Shown here: positions 18,774-26,043 of the stretch, in pieces | Numbering within the stretch: position 1 is the first letter of the stretch | Layout of the letters: the number at the start of each line of letters is the position of its first letter | Assembly (NCBI RefSeq): GCF_004005865.1 | Contig: NZ_SACN01000001.1 | Span: 1,798,001-1,862,000, forward strand | Source: Sphingomonas crocodyli | GTDB taxonomy: Bacteria > Pseudomonadota > Alphaproteobacteria > Sphingomonadales > Sphingomonadaceae | Direction: 5' to 3' | Length of the DNA: 64,000 nucleotides | Program-made: the position numbers and the translations under genes | Notes under the pieces: model-generated | The model's input: only the letters and a program-made list of their open reading frames with translations | Databases searched by the model: none | What the model was told of the DNA's origin: nothing

Positions 18774-19952
18774 ATGACCAAAGGTCATCGCAATGAAGAC
18801 GTGACTCTCCTGCGGTATGACGTCATCCGCAACCTCACATCGCCGGCCGAGAAGAGTAACGAGGTCCAGACCTGGTTCGCGAACCTGAGCGCTCGTGAAG
18901 TGCTACCTATCGGTACGAAGGATAACCTCCGAACCTATATCGCTGAGCACGCCTCCTCAAAACGGAATGCGGTGCACAAGCAGATCGAAACTACCATGAT
19001 TGAGCTGCCGGACCGATTTATCAACCGCAACTCCGGCGTGACGATCACTTGCACCGATTGTGTTGTGGACGATCAGCGCAAGGTCGTGAAGCTGACGAAT
19101 GCCAGCATCATCAATGGAGCTCAGACGCAGGGCGAACTCCGGCGGTACTTCGCTTCGCTCGAGGATGGCGACCCCACCGATTTTCAGGTGCGGGCTGAAA
19201 TCATCATGGACCCGTCGCATGAATCGATCGTCGAGATTGCTATCGCTCGGAACACAGCCACGTCGGTGCGCAGCGTGTCACAGGCGAGCGCGCGCGGTTA
19301 CCTAACCGATCTCCGCGTGTCGATCGAAGCAGCATTGCCTGGTGAGACGCTGCAAATGAGCGAGACCGATACTGTAGGCCTCAATACTCAGGCCGTGCTC
19401 CAGTATGCACGCCTGTTGATGCCTGAGAGTCTGTTAGGTGACAAAGCCCCTCCGAAGAACTTTGCCTATAAGCAAGGGGGCAAGTGCCTAACGGATTTCA
19501 GCACCTGGGCGCGAGACAGTAAAGCCGATGAGGCGGCGAAGCGCCTGCACGACTTCATCGTCGATATCGCCCCTGTCGCGGTGCGCGAGTATCGGAGGTG
19601 GGAAACGCACGAGGGATGGAACGGTCACCGGCTCCACGAGCGGGGCCGCTTCGGCGACAAGCCCGTAGGCGGCAGGCCCGTTCGCCGCGACAAGAATGGC
19701 AAGGTCGTTTGGGTCGCCCCCGGGATCTTGTTTCCGCTCATGTCCGCTCTGTCTGCGTTCGTGGTCGAAAGGCCAACCGGCTGGTGCTTGGCAAAGCCGG
19801 ACCTGTTCAAGGATGACGAGCTAATCAGGCGAGCAGTCCAGCAATTCCGCGCGCTAGATCGCGAGGTCACCGTGATGGGACGAAGCGAGGCTGCATATGA
19901 TGCGCTCAGTATTTACACCGAGACGATCGCGAGCGTCCTCGCCGCAGCATAG
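18774..19952 (+). CDS. AIPR-family (abortive infection phage resistance) protein
   Basis: 392 residues from an ATG with GAAAGGA 8 bases upstream. It is recognised as AIPR-like from three blocks in order: RFINRNSGVTITC (81-93, the Phe-Asn-x-Gly-Ile type block), SIINGAQTQGEL (111-122) and IAIARNTATSVRSVSQ (155-170), which matches the family's Asn-Thr-Gln-like segment. The C-terminal half is helical with no recognised domain. AIPR proteins occur in phage-defence contexts, sometimes with restriction systems; the biochemical activity is poorly known. No restriction partner is adjacent. GC is visibly lower than in neighbouring genes, which fits horizontal transfer. It is followed by a possible terminator. 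Confidence 0.75.
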   Translation: MTKGHRNEDVTLLRYDVIRNLTSPAEKSNEVQTWFANLSAREVLPIGTKDNLRTYIAEHASSKRNAVHKQIETTMIELPDRFINRNSGVTITCTDCVVDDQRKVVKLTNASIINGAQTQGELRRYFASLEDGDPTDFQVRAEIIMDPSHESIVEIAIARNTATSVRSVSQASARGYLTDLRVSIEAALPGETLQMSETDTVGLNTQAVLQYARLLMPESLLGDKAPPKNFAYKQGGKCLTDFSTWARDSKADEAAKRLHDFIVDIAPVAVREYRRWETHEGWNGHRLHERGRFGDKPVGGRPVRRDKNGKVVWVAPGILFPLMSALSAFVVERPTGWCLAKPDLFKDDELIRRAVQQFRALDREVTVMGRSEAAYDALSIYTETIASVLAAA

Positions 19953-19977
19953 TATTCAGCTCTATCCACTTCCGCGG

Positions 19978-20004
19978 CCTGCCGGTGTACGGCAGGTCGC
20001 GTTT
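19978..20004 (+). terminator. probable terminator of AIPR gene
   Basis: The 7-bp stem CCTGCCG-GTGTA-CGGCAGG at 19978-19996 is followed by TCGCGTTTT, 25 bases after the AIPR stop. The T-run is short and interrupted. Confidence 0.5.
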
Positions 20005-20201
20005 TCAGCTGCGTGCTGCGGGCGCCACGTGAATATTGAACAAAAGCGAGCAATCAATGTGTCGTGACCGGCGCGGAGGAAATATTCCCTCAGCTAAACA
20101 TTCCATTACAGGCAGCTTTGCTCGCCTCGCATCTGCAAAGCTGTCAGTCCGTAAGCGGACCTAAAAGCGTCGTTTGCGGAAACGATAATAGCCCCATCGC
20201 A
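19997..20201. other. AT-richer gap before HTH gene
   Basis: Together with the flanking hairpin and repeat, this makes up the 304-base gap between the AIPR and HTH genes. No RBS-supported coding sequence was found. Confidence 0.4.
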
Positions 20202-20446
20202 CATCCCCAATTTTTTTGGGTAGCTCCGCCACCGCGCCCGACCTAGGCCTGACCCCATGAACATCCATGTCCAGGACGGCCTTCCGGCGCTGACCGAGAA
20301 GGAGACGGAGACGCTTCGCCTGATCGTGCGGGGGCACGACGCCAAAGCGACGGCGCGCAGCCTGGGGCTGTCGGTTCAGACGATCAACGAGCGACTGCGC
20401 GATGCGCGGCGCAAGATGGCGGTGTCGAGCCGTCGGGAGGCGGCGC
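20202..20446. repeat. direct repeat copy 1 (promoter + HTH coding)
   Basis: About 245 bp in the same orientation as copy 2 at 22661-22906, offset about 2460 bases. It covers the upstream region with the C-rich/T-run/G-rich palindrome and the first 63 codons of the HTH gene. Within those codons I count about 14 base differences and 5 amino-acid differences between copies. Similarity stops abruptly after GGAGGCGGCGC in both. Confidence 0.9.
20206..20220. promoter_or_regulatory. palindrome upstream of short HTH gene
   Basis: CCCAA-TTTTT-TTGGG lies 37 bases before the ATG of the HTH gene. The same position in the second copy has a longer stem. It is a candidate operator or attenuator. Confidence 0.4.
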
Positions 20447-20535
20447 ATCTCAAAGCGAAGATTTTCGACTTTGGTCTAATCCTTGGCCGTATCGAAGGAC
20501 TTCAAGTCGCTTCGCCGACTAGCATCCAATCATGA
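20257..20535 (+). CDS. short LuxR-type HTH protein, truncated paralogue
   Basis: 92 residues. The first 63 match the N-terminus of the 281-residue HTH-DUF4019 protein at 22717 (5 differences), including the helix-turn-helix ARSLGLSVQTINERLRDARR. After residue 63 it diverges into an unrelated 29-residue tail (HLKAKIFDFGLILGRIEGLQ, then to the end) and lacks the membrane anchor and DUF4019 domain. If made, it would be a soluble DNA-binding form that could compete with or titrate the full protein. It may instead be a remnant of recombination. Promoter-proximal sequence is shared with the full gene, so expression is plausible. Confidence 0.6.
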   Translation: MNIHVQDGLPALTEKETETLRLIVRGHDAKATARSLGLSVQTINERLRDARRKMAVSSRREAAHLKAKIFDFGLILGRIEGLQVASPTSIQS

Positions 20536-20669
20536 TTCATGAATAAAAATGGTCGTCTCGTTAACCAAGATGACGTGTCGAGATAGCGGCAATTTTGCAG
20601 CGTAAGGCGAGGATATTGTCATCGTTAACCGACGTTGAATCGTGAGCGTGTTGCCGGGGGGGAGGCATC

Positions 20670-22643
20670 ATGATCAAAAGGCCATTCTGCAATAAATTTG
20701 ACACGGATCAGAATATTCGGCGCGGCTTTGCCGTTTGCCGGAACAGTAAGCGGGCTCCGCATCTCCTCATTGCGATCATTGTCCTGCTGATCAGCTTTGC
20801 ACTCTCTGTCATCACTGTGGAGATTATGAGAGGCTTTCTCTCTCAATCCATCGGTCTCGGCTTGAGCGCTTTGTTTGCCATTGCCGGTCTGATCACGACA
20901 AGCTTGATCCTCACCAGATGGCTTGCGGAATTCAAGCGTGTCGAAGGCCGATTGGCCACACAGATCGAGCGGCTGATGCTGCTCGACAACATCACCCGCA
21001 CGGTGAACCAACAAAGCGAGATGGCGGCTGTCTTCCGGTTCGCAGTGCAGGCAGTGGAAGAGAAACTGCCCGCCGATTTCGTGTGCGTATGCCGCCACGA
21101 CGAAGTGGCAAAGACACTCAACGTGACTTTTGCGGGAGTGCAAAAACCTCAGCTCGCCGAGCAGCTGGGGCTGGGAAAAGACGATCTCATATCGACGGAG
21201 CAGCAGCATCTGCAGTGCTGCGTCTCGTCGAATGAACTCGTCTATGAAGCCGATCTGTCGGATATCGAGCCGCTGTTCATGCGAGCGTTGCAAGAACACG
21301 GCATGCGTTCGCTCATATTATCACCCCTATCGATCGAAGGGCAGGTTCTGGGCGTCCTGGTCGTCGCGCGCGAGCAGCCCCACGGCTTTCCACCCACGGA
21401 CCGCGATTTCCTGCGCCAATTGGGTGGACATGTGGCGGTGGCTGCCCATCAGGCCAAGCTGCGCATGAATCTGCGAAAAGCCTATGATGATCTGCAAAGC
21501 ACGCAACGGGCGGTCGTCGAGCGCGAGCGGCTGAGCGCGATAGGGCAGATGGCAAGCGGCATCGCGCACGACATCAACAACGCGATCTCGCCCGTGGGCA
21601 TCTACACGCAATGCTGGATCGATCGAGGCGACGAACTCTCCGCCGAAATGCGTGATTATCTGGCGATCGTCGGCCGGGTGGTCGAAGATGTCGGCGCGAC
21701 GATCGCACGGCTTCGCGATGTCTATCGTCCGGGGGCGGGGAAAAGCGCGTCGGAGCCGATCGATCTCAACCTGATCATTTCGCAGACCGTCGAACTGACC
21801 CGAGCACGGTGGAGCGACATGCCGCATCGGCGGGGCATTACGATCAACGTCGTTACCGCGCTTGAAGCGGACATGCCGCGGGTGATCGCCAATAGCGCAG
21901 AGATGCGCGACGCCGTGACCAACCTCATCTTCAATGCCGTCGATGCCATGCCCGATGGCGGAACGATCAGCATCACCACCGAACGGCTGGTGGTCGGCGA
22001 GGGCGGCAAGGCCCTGGTTCGGTTCGAAGTGGGCGACGATGGGCCGGGTATGGACGCATCGACCCGTTCCCGTTGCCTCGAACCCTTTTTCACGACCAAG
22101 GGAGAGCGCGGCACGGGCCTGGGCCTGGCAATGGTTCATGCCGCGGTCCAGCGGCATGGCGCGAGCCTCGATATCGACAGCGCGCCCGGCGCCGGGACGC
22201 GGGTGCGCATCCTGTTCCCGGCCGAAGATGACGTATCTTTGGCCGAGACCGTGGACGCTTCGATCGAAGCTCCGCGGGATCTGCGGCTGTTGGTGGTCGA
22301 TGACGATCGAGCGGTCCTTAGATCGACGGCTTATGTGCTGGAATTGAGCGGGCACATGGTCTGCGTCGCCGAAGGGGGGCAGGCGGCGCTCGACACGCTG
22401 CACATCTCAGGGGAGTTGGGCGATCGTTTCGATGCGGTCATCACCGATCTGGGCATGCCGTCTGTCGACGGGGCGCATGTGGCTGCAGCCGTCAAGGCGA
22501 ACGCGCCGGAGACCAAGGTCGTTCTGCTGACCGGTTGGGGGGACAGCGTTGCGGGTGATGCGGACGCCCTCCCCAATGTCGACTTCGTGCTTACCAAACC
22601 TGTGCAGATCCCGGCCCTCAGGGCCGCACTCGCGCAGATTTGA
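20670..22643 (+). CDS. membrane GAF hybrid sensor histidine kinase with receiver domain
   Basis: 657 residues, preceded by a strong GGGGGGAGG site. There are two N-terminal membrane helices (about 31-51 and 59-83) and a GAF-like domain (about 98-265). The HisKA domain has H300 in GIAHDINNAISP, the HATPase has NLIFNAVDAMPDGG, DDGPGMD and GTGLGLAM, and a C-terminal receiver domain has DDD at 544-546, phosphoacceptor D593 in ITDLGMP and K643. The kinase core resembles the NtrB-like class (HDINN). No output or Hpt domain is present, so a separate partner must receive the signal. It lies between two direct repeats carrying an HTH gene start; its N-terminal coding region is lower in GC than neighbours. 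Confidence 0.9.
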   Translation: MIKRPFCNKFDTDQNIRRGFAVCRNSKRAPHLLIAIIVLLISFALSVITVEIMRGFLSQSIGLGLSALFAIAGLITTSLILTRWLAEFKRVEGRLATQIERLMLLDNITRTVNQQSEMAAVFRFAVQAVEEKLPADFVCVCRHDEVAKTLNVTFAGVQKPQLAEQLGLGKDDLISTEQQHLQCCVSSNELVYEADLSDIEPLFMRALQEHGMRSLILSPLSIEGQVLGVLVVAREQPHGFPPTDRDFLRQLGGHVAVAAHQAKLRMNLRKAYDDLQSTQRAVVERERLSAIGQMASGIAHDINNAISPVGIYTQCWIDRGDELSAEMRDYLAIVGRVVEDVGATIARLRDVYRPGAGKSASEPIDLNLIISQTVELTRARWSDMPHRRGITINVVTALEADMPRVIANSAEMRDAVTNLIFNAVDAMPDGGTISITTERLVVGEGGKALVRFEVGDDGPGMDASTRSRCLEPFFTTKGERGTGLGLAMVHAAVQRHGASLDIDSAPGAGTRVRILFPAEDDVSLAETVDASIEAPRDLRLLVVDDDRAVLRSTAYVLELSGHMVCVAEGGQAALDTLHISGELGDRFDAVITDLGMPSVDGAHVAAAVKANAPETKVVLLTGWGDSVAGDADALPNVDFVLTKPVQIPALRAALAQI

Positions 22644-22660
22644 ATGCGAGGCCCTGAACG

Positions 22661-22906
22661 CATCCCCCAATTTTTTGGGGTAGCTCCACCACTGCGCCCG
22701 ACCTACGCCTGACCCCATGAACATCCACGTCCAGGACGGCCTTCGCGCGCTGACCGAGAAGGAGAAGGAGACGCTTCGCCTGATCGTGCGGGGGCATGAC
22801 GCGAAGTCGACGGCGCGCAGCCTGGGGCTTTCGGTTCATACTATCAACGAGCGGCTGCGCGATGCGCGGCGCAAGATGGCCGTGTCGAGCAGTCGGGAGG
22901 CGGCGC
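22661..22906. repeat. direct repeat copy 2 (promoter + HTH coding)
   Basis: The second copy of the 20202-20446 repeat, here joined to the intact HTH-TM-DUF4019 gene. With copy 1 it brackets the hybrid kinase gene in direct orientation. Homologous recombination between them would delete the kinase and restore a single full-length HTH gene. Confidence 0.9.
22665..22680. promoter_or_regulatory. palindrome upstream of HTH-DUF4019 gene
   Basis: CCCCAA-TTTT-TTGGGG lies 36 bases before the ATG. Compared with copy 1 the arm has gained a C on one side and a G on the other, so pairing is kept. This is consistent with a functional hairpin or operator. Confidence 0.45.
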
Positions 22907-23562
22907 GGCTGCTGATGGCGGCTGAAGGCGACAATGGGGGCGATGCGGCGGGCGATCGGGCGGGTGGTGCTGTGGTCGGGTCTGGGGCCGGGGCGACCCC
23001 CGATTTGTTGGGGGACAGGTTCATCGGGGAGGACGCGGGGCAGGCTGCGGTGGATCAGGGAGCGGCGTCGATTGGCGGCGCACGGCGGGCTTTCCGCCGG
23101 AACAGGATCATCATCGGAGTTTGTCTCATGACCGCTGCCCTCAGCCTGCTGGTGCTGGCGACGTTGCCCAATGCCACTTCCGTCACGTCGACCGTGACGA
23201 CGATCTCCGCACAGGCATCCACTCAGGCGCCGAATGCCGAAGTGGTGGAGACGGCGCGGCAGTGGCTCACCCTGCTCGATCAGGGGCGGTGGGACGAAAG
23301 CTATCGCAAGACCGGATCGCAGTTTCGCAAGCAGAACACGCTGCAGATGTGGACCGATGCGTCCGAACAGGCGCGGGTGCCGCTGGGCGCGGTGATATCG
23401 CGCACCTTCGTGAGCCAGCAGGATCTGCCCGCGCCGCCCAATGGCTATCAGGTCGTCAAGTTCCGCACCCGCTTCGCCAACCGGGACGAGACGGTGGAGA
23501 CCGTGTCGCTGGAGCGCGAAAATGGCGGGTGGCAGATCGTGGCGGTGATTATCGGGGAGTGA
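22717..23562 (+). CDS. membrane-anchored HTH regulator with periplasmic DUF4019 domain
   Basis: 281 residues. The N-terminal LuxR/sigma-4-like HTH (about 8-66; TEKEKETLRLIVRG, ARSLGLSVHTINERLRDARR) is followed by a Gly/Ala/Asp-rich linker (67-125), one membrane helix (131-150) and a C-terminal DUF4019 domain (about 176-280; ARQWLTLLDQGRWDESYRKT). The predicted topology is cytoplasmic DNA-binding, periplasmic sensing, like ToxR/CadC one-component regulators but with different domains. The signal and targets are unknown. It shares its promoter region and first 63 codons with the short paralogue upstream. Confidence 0.82.
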   Translation: MNIHVQDGLRALTEKEKETLRLIVRGHDAKSTARSLGLSVHTINERLRDARRKMAVSSSREAARLLMAAEGDNGGDAAGDRAGGAVVGSGAGATPDLLGDRFIGEDAGQAAVDQGAASIGGARRAFRRNRIIIGVCLMTAALSLLVLATLPNATSVTSTVTTISAQASTQAPNAEVVETARQWLTLLDQGRWDESYRKTGSQFRKQNTLQMWTDASEQARVPLGAVISRTFVSQQDLPAPPNGYQVVKFRTRFANRDETVETVSLERENGGWQIVAVIIGE

Positions 23563-23581
23563 GGGGGTGGCGTGTACTGAC

Positions 23582-23689
23582 CCGTCATCCCGGACTTGTT
23601 CCGGGATCCACCGGGAGACGGACGTGCCGGACGATGTGGTTCGCTGCGCTTGTGGCGTGGTGGACCCCGGCACAAGGCCGGGGTGACGG
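23582..23689. repeat. intergenic inverted-repeat element
   Basis: Outer arms CCGTCATCCC (23582 on) and GGGGTGACGG (to 23689) enclose two internal hairpins: CCCGGA-CTTGT-TCCGGG, and CCCCGG with CCGGGG around CACAAGG. The layout is REP-like and it shares the CGTCATCCCGG start with the elements at 30208 and 58571. Confidence 0.7.
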
Positions 23690-23795
23690 CCGGGGCGGTT
23701 GCATCCTATGGGCGGTGGACCCATATGCGGCTGCAGAGCGCCGAAGTGCGCCAATCCTCGGGAGAGGAGCCTGTCCGTCTCCCTGAGGAAAGCCC

Positions 23796-25013
23796 ATGTC
23801 CACCGCCGCCCCGCCGATCAACCTCGACACGCGCGTCGAAAGCCCGCCGCATGGCGTGGGCTTTGCCGAATTCGCGCTGGCGCTGGGCGGGTTCGCGCTG
23901 GGCACGGGCGAGTTTGCGTCGATGGGGCTGCTGCCCAATGTCGCGCGCGACATCAACGTATCGGTGCCGGTCGCCGGCCATATGATCAGCGCCTATGCAC
24001 TGGGCGTGGTGATCGGCGCGCCGTTGCTGGCCGCCGCCTTCGCGCGGACAGGGCGGCGGGCGATGCTGGTCGGGCTGATGGGCTTCTTCGCGATCGCGAA
24101 CCTGCTGTGCGCGGTGGCATCGAGTTACGGATTGGTCGTGACGGCGCGATTTTTGGCGGGTCTGCCGCATGGCGCTTATTTCGGGATCGCCTCGCTGGTC
24201 GCGGCGTCGCTGGTGCCGCCGAACAAGCGGGCGCAGGCGGTGGCGCGGATGATGCTGGGGCTGAGCAGCGCCAATGTCGTCGGCGTGCCCTTTGCAACGT
24301 GGGTGGGGCAGCTGGCCGGGTGGCGTGCGGCGTTCGTGGTGGTGGCCGCGATCGGACTGGCGACCGCGATCCTGTGCCGCATCGCGCTGCGCCCCATGCC
24401 CGCGCCCGAAGGCGCGAGCCCGCTGACCGAGCTGAGCGCGCTGGGGCGTGGGCAGGTGTGGCTGACGCTGGGCATCGCCGCGATCGGCTTTGGCGGGGTG
24501 TTCGCGGTGTACAGCTATATCACGCCGATGCTGGTGTTCGTGACCGGGATGACCGAGGCCGCGGTGCCGCCGATCCTGTCGGTGATTGGCGTCGGCATGG
24601 TCGCGGGCAGCCTGTTCGGCGGCTGGCTGGCCGACAAGGGGGTGATGCGCGCGGTGGCGATCACGCTGACGCTCAACGTCGTGGTGCTGGGGCTGGTGGC
24701 GATCAGCGCGCACAGCGTTTCGGCGGTGACGGTGAACATGTTCTTCATGGGCTTTGCCGCGCTGTCGATCGGGCCGGCGCTGCAGACCCGGCTGATGGAC
24801 GTGGCGCAGGATGCGCAGGCGCTGGCCGCGGCGCTGAACCACAGCGCGTTCAACTTCGCCAATGCGCTGGGCGCGTGGCTGGGCGGCGTGGCGATCGCAG
24901 CGGGGATGGGGTGGACATCGACCGGCCCGATCGGCGCGCTGCTGGCGCTGGGCGGGCTGGCGATCTGGTTCGTCGCGTGGCGAAGCGGCGGCCCGAAGAC
25001 CGCCGCCCGCTAA
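23796..25013 (+). CDS. MFS transporter, drug/sugar efflux (DHA1) type
   Basis: 405 residues with about 12 hydrophobic segments. The family A-motif region between TM2 and TM3 reads GAPLLAAAFARTGRR, and TM4-5 contain ARFLAGLPHGAYFG, typical of the AraJ/NepI-like branch of DHA1 exporters. It is probably a proton-coupled exporter in the inner membrane; the substrate is not predictable. A proline-containing hydrophilic N-terminus of about 25 residues precedes TM1. It lies alone between a repeat element and the convergent Coq4-family gene, within the accessory block. Confidence 0.85.
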   Translation: MSTAAPPINLDTRVESPPHGVGFAEFALALGGFALGTGEFASMGLLPNVARDINVSVPVAGHMISAYALGVVIGAPLLAAAFARTGRRAMLVGLMGFFAIANLLCAVASSYGLVVTARFLAGLPHGAYFGIASLVAASLVPPNKRAQAVARMMLGLSSANVVGVPFATWVGQLAGWRAAFVVVAAIGLATAILCRIALRPMPAPEGASPLTELSALGRGQVWLTLGIAAIGFGGVFAVYSYITPMLVFVTGMTEAAVPPILSVIGVGMVAGSLFGGWLADKGVMRAVAITLTLNVVVLGLVAISAHSVSAVTVNMFFMGFAALSIGPALQTRLMDVAQDAQALAAALNHSAFNFANALGAWLGGVAIAAGMGWTSTGPIGALLALGGLAIWFVAWRSGGPKTAAR

Positions 25014-25016
25014 ATC

Positions 25017-25889
25017 TTACTCCGCCGCCTGTGCGTATTCGGGGCGGGGATCCTCGCTGAGCGCGGTCGTGTGCGCCCAGACGCCCGAGGGCTGGACGTT
25101 CTTGATACCGAACTCCTCGCGGATGTCGGTGACCTGCCAGTCGAGATAGTCGCGGAAGGGGACGATGAAGAGCGGGTGCTTCCACGAACGGCCCATCGCG
25201 GCGCCGACATCCTCATAATCCTGCATCTGCGCCGCGCTCTCCGGATAGAAGAGGCCCGACTTCATGATCGTCTTGGCGCGCAGATAGCTCTGCGTGCGGA
25301 ACATGTAGTTGGCGAGTTCGGGCGTGAAATATTTGTAGATCGCGCGGCTGTTCGCGGTGAGCAGGGCGAGCTCGCCGCCATGATCGGTCTCGAAGCCCGT
25401 GATCATATGCTCGATATCGTGGGTGTGGACCCGTTCCTTGCGGTAGAATTCCAGATCGGTCTCGATCTTCATGCCCTTGTAGAAATGGTCGATATCGTAG
25501 CCGCTGTTCGCCAGGAAATCGTAGATCACCGCGCGCAGCGTGCCGGGTGCGGCGCCCTTGCATTCCTCGGCCGTGAAGTTCGACTGCTTGCGCTCGTCGA
25601 GCCATTTGCGGAACTCGGGCAGGCGCTTCTTCTCTTCCTCGAACAGCTGCTCAATCCGGGGATAATCCTCCATCTGGTTCATGATCTGAACCACGTTGGG
25701 GATGAAGGCGGTGTTGGGCAGATCCGGCCCGTTCCGGCGCAGCATTTCCTGCGCGATCAGTTCGCGCAGCTGGCCGTTGTTGAGATAGGGCGACGAGCTG
25801 ATCAGGATCGAGCTGGTCGTGGTCGGCGCCGCGGCGGTGCCGTTATAATAAGCGAAGTCGGCCGCTGAGGCCTGCAATTTGTCGTTCAT
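25017..25889 (-). CDS. Coq4-family protein, copy 1
   Basis: 290 residues from the ATG at 25889, which has GGGAGAGGAG directly upstream. The Coq4 zinc-site signature HDxxH-x11-E is intact: H157, D158, H161 and E173 in THDIEHMITGFETDHGGE. Eukaryotic Coq4 acts in ubiquinone biosynthesis, with a reported role in C1 modification of the ring; bacterial homologues are little studied. A second member lies at 55608 and shares RRNGPDLP/RRHGPDLP-type and HDIEHMITGF blocks. It is convergent with the MFS gene and downstream of coaBC on the same strand. A quinone-related role is plausible but unproven. Confidence 0.82.
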   Translation of the reverse strand: MNDKLQASAADFAYYNGTAAAPTTTSSILISSSPYLNNGQLRELIAQEMLRRNGPDLPNTAFIPNVVQIMNQMEDYPRIEQLFEEEKKRLPEFRKWLDERKQSNFTAEECKGAAPGTLRAVIYDFLANSGYDIDHFYKGMKIETDLEFYRKERVHTHDIEHMITGFETDHGGELALLTANSRAIYKYFTPELANYMFRTQSYLRAKTIMKSGLFYPESAAQMQDYEDVGAAMGRSWKHPLFIVPFRDYLDWQVTDIREEFGIKNVQPSGVWAHTTALSEDPRPEYAQAAE

Positions 25890-26043
25890 GCCGAGCTCCT
25901 CTCCCAAGGCAGTCTGCCGAGTCGACGGCGCATTTCCGCGCCGATCGGGATCGACGGGAATTACTTTTACCATCTACGAGAATTGTCGAACGGGTTTCAG
26001 AAAAGTCAAACCCTATTCGATGACTTGCGGCTCGGCGGAGGTG

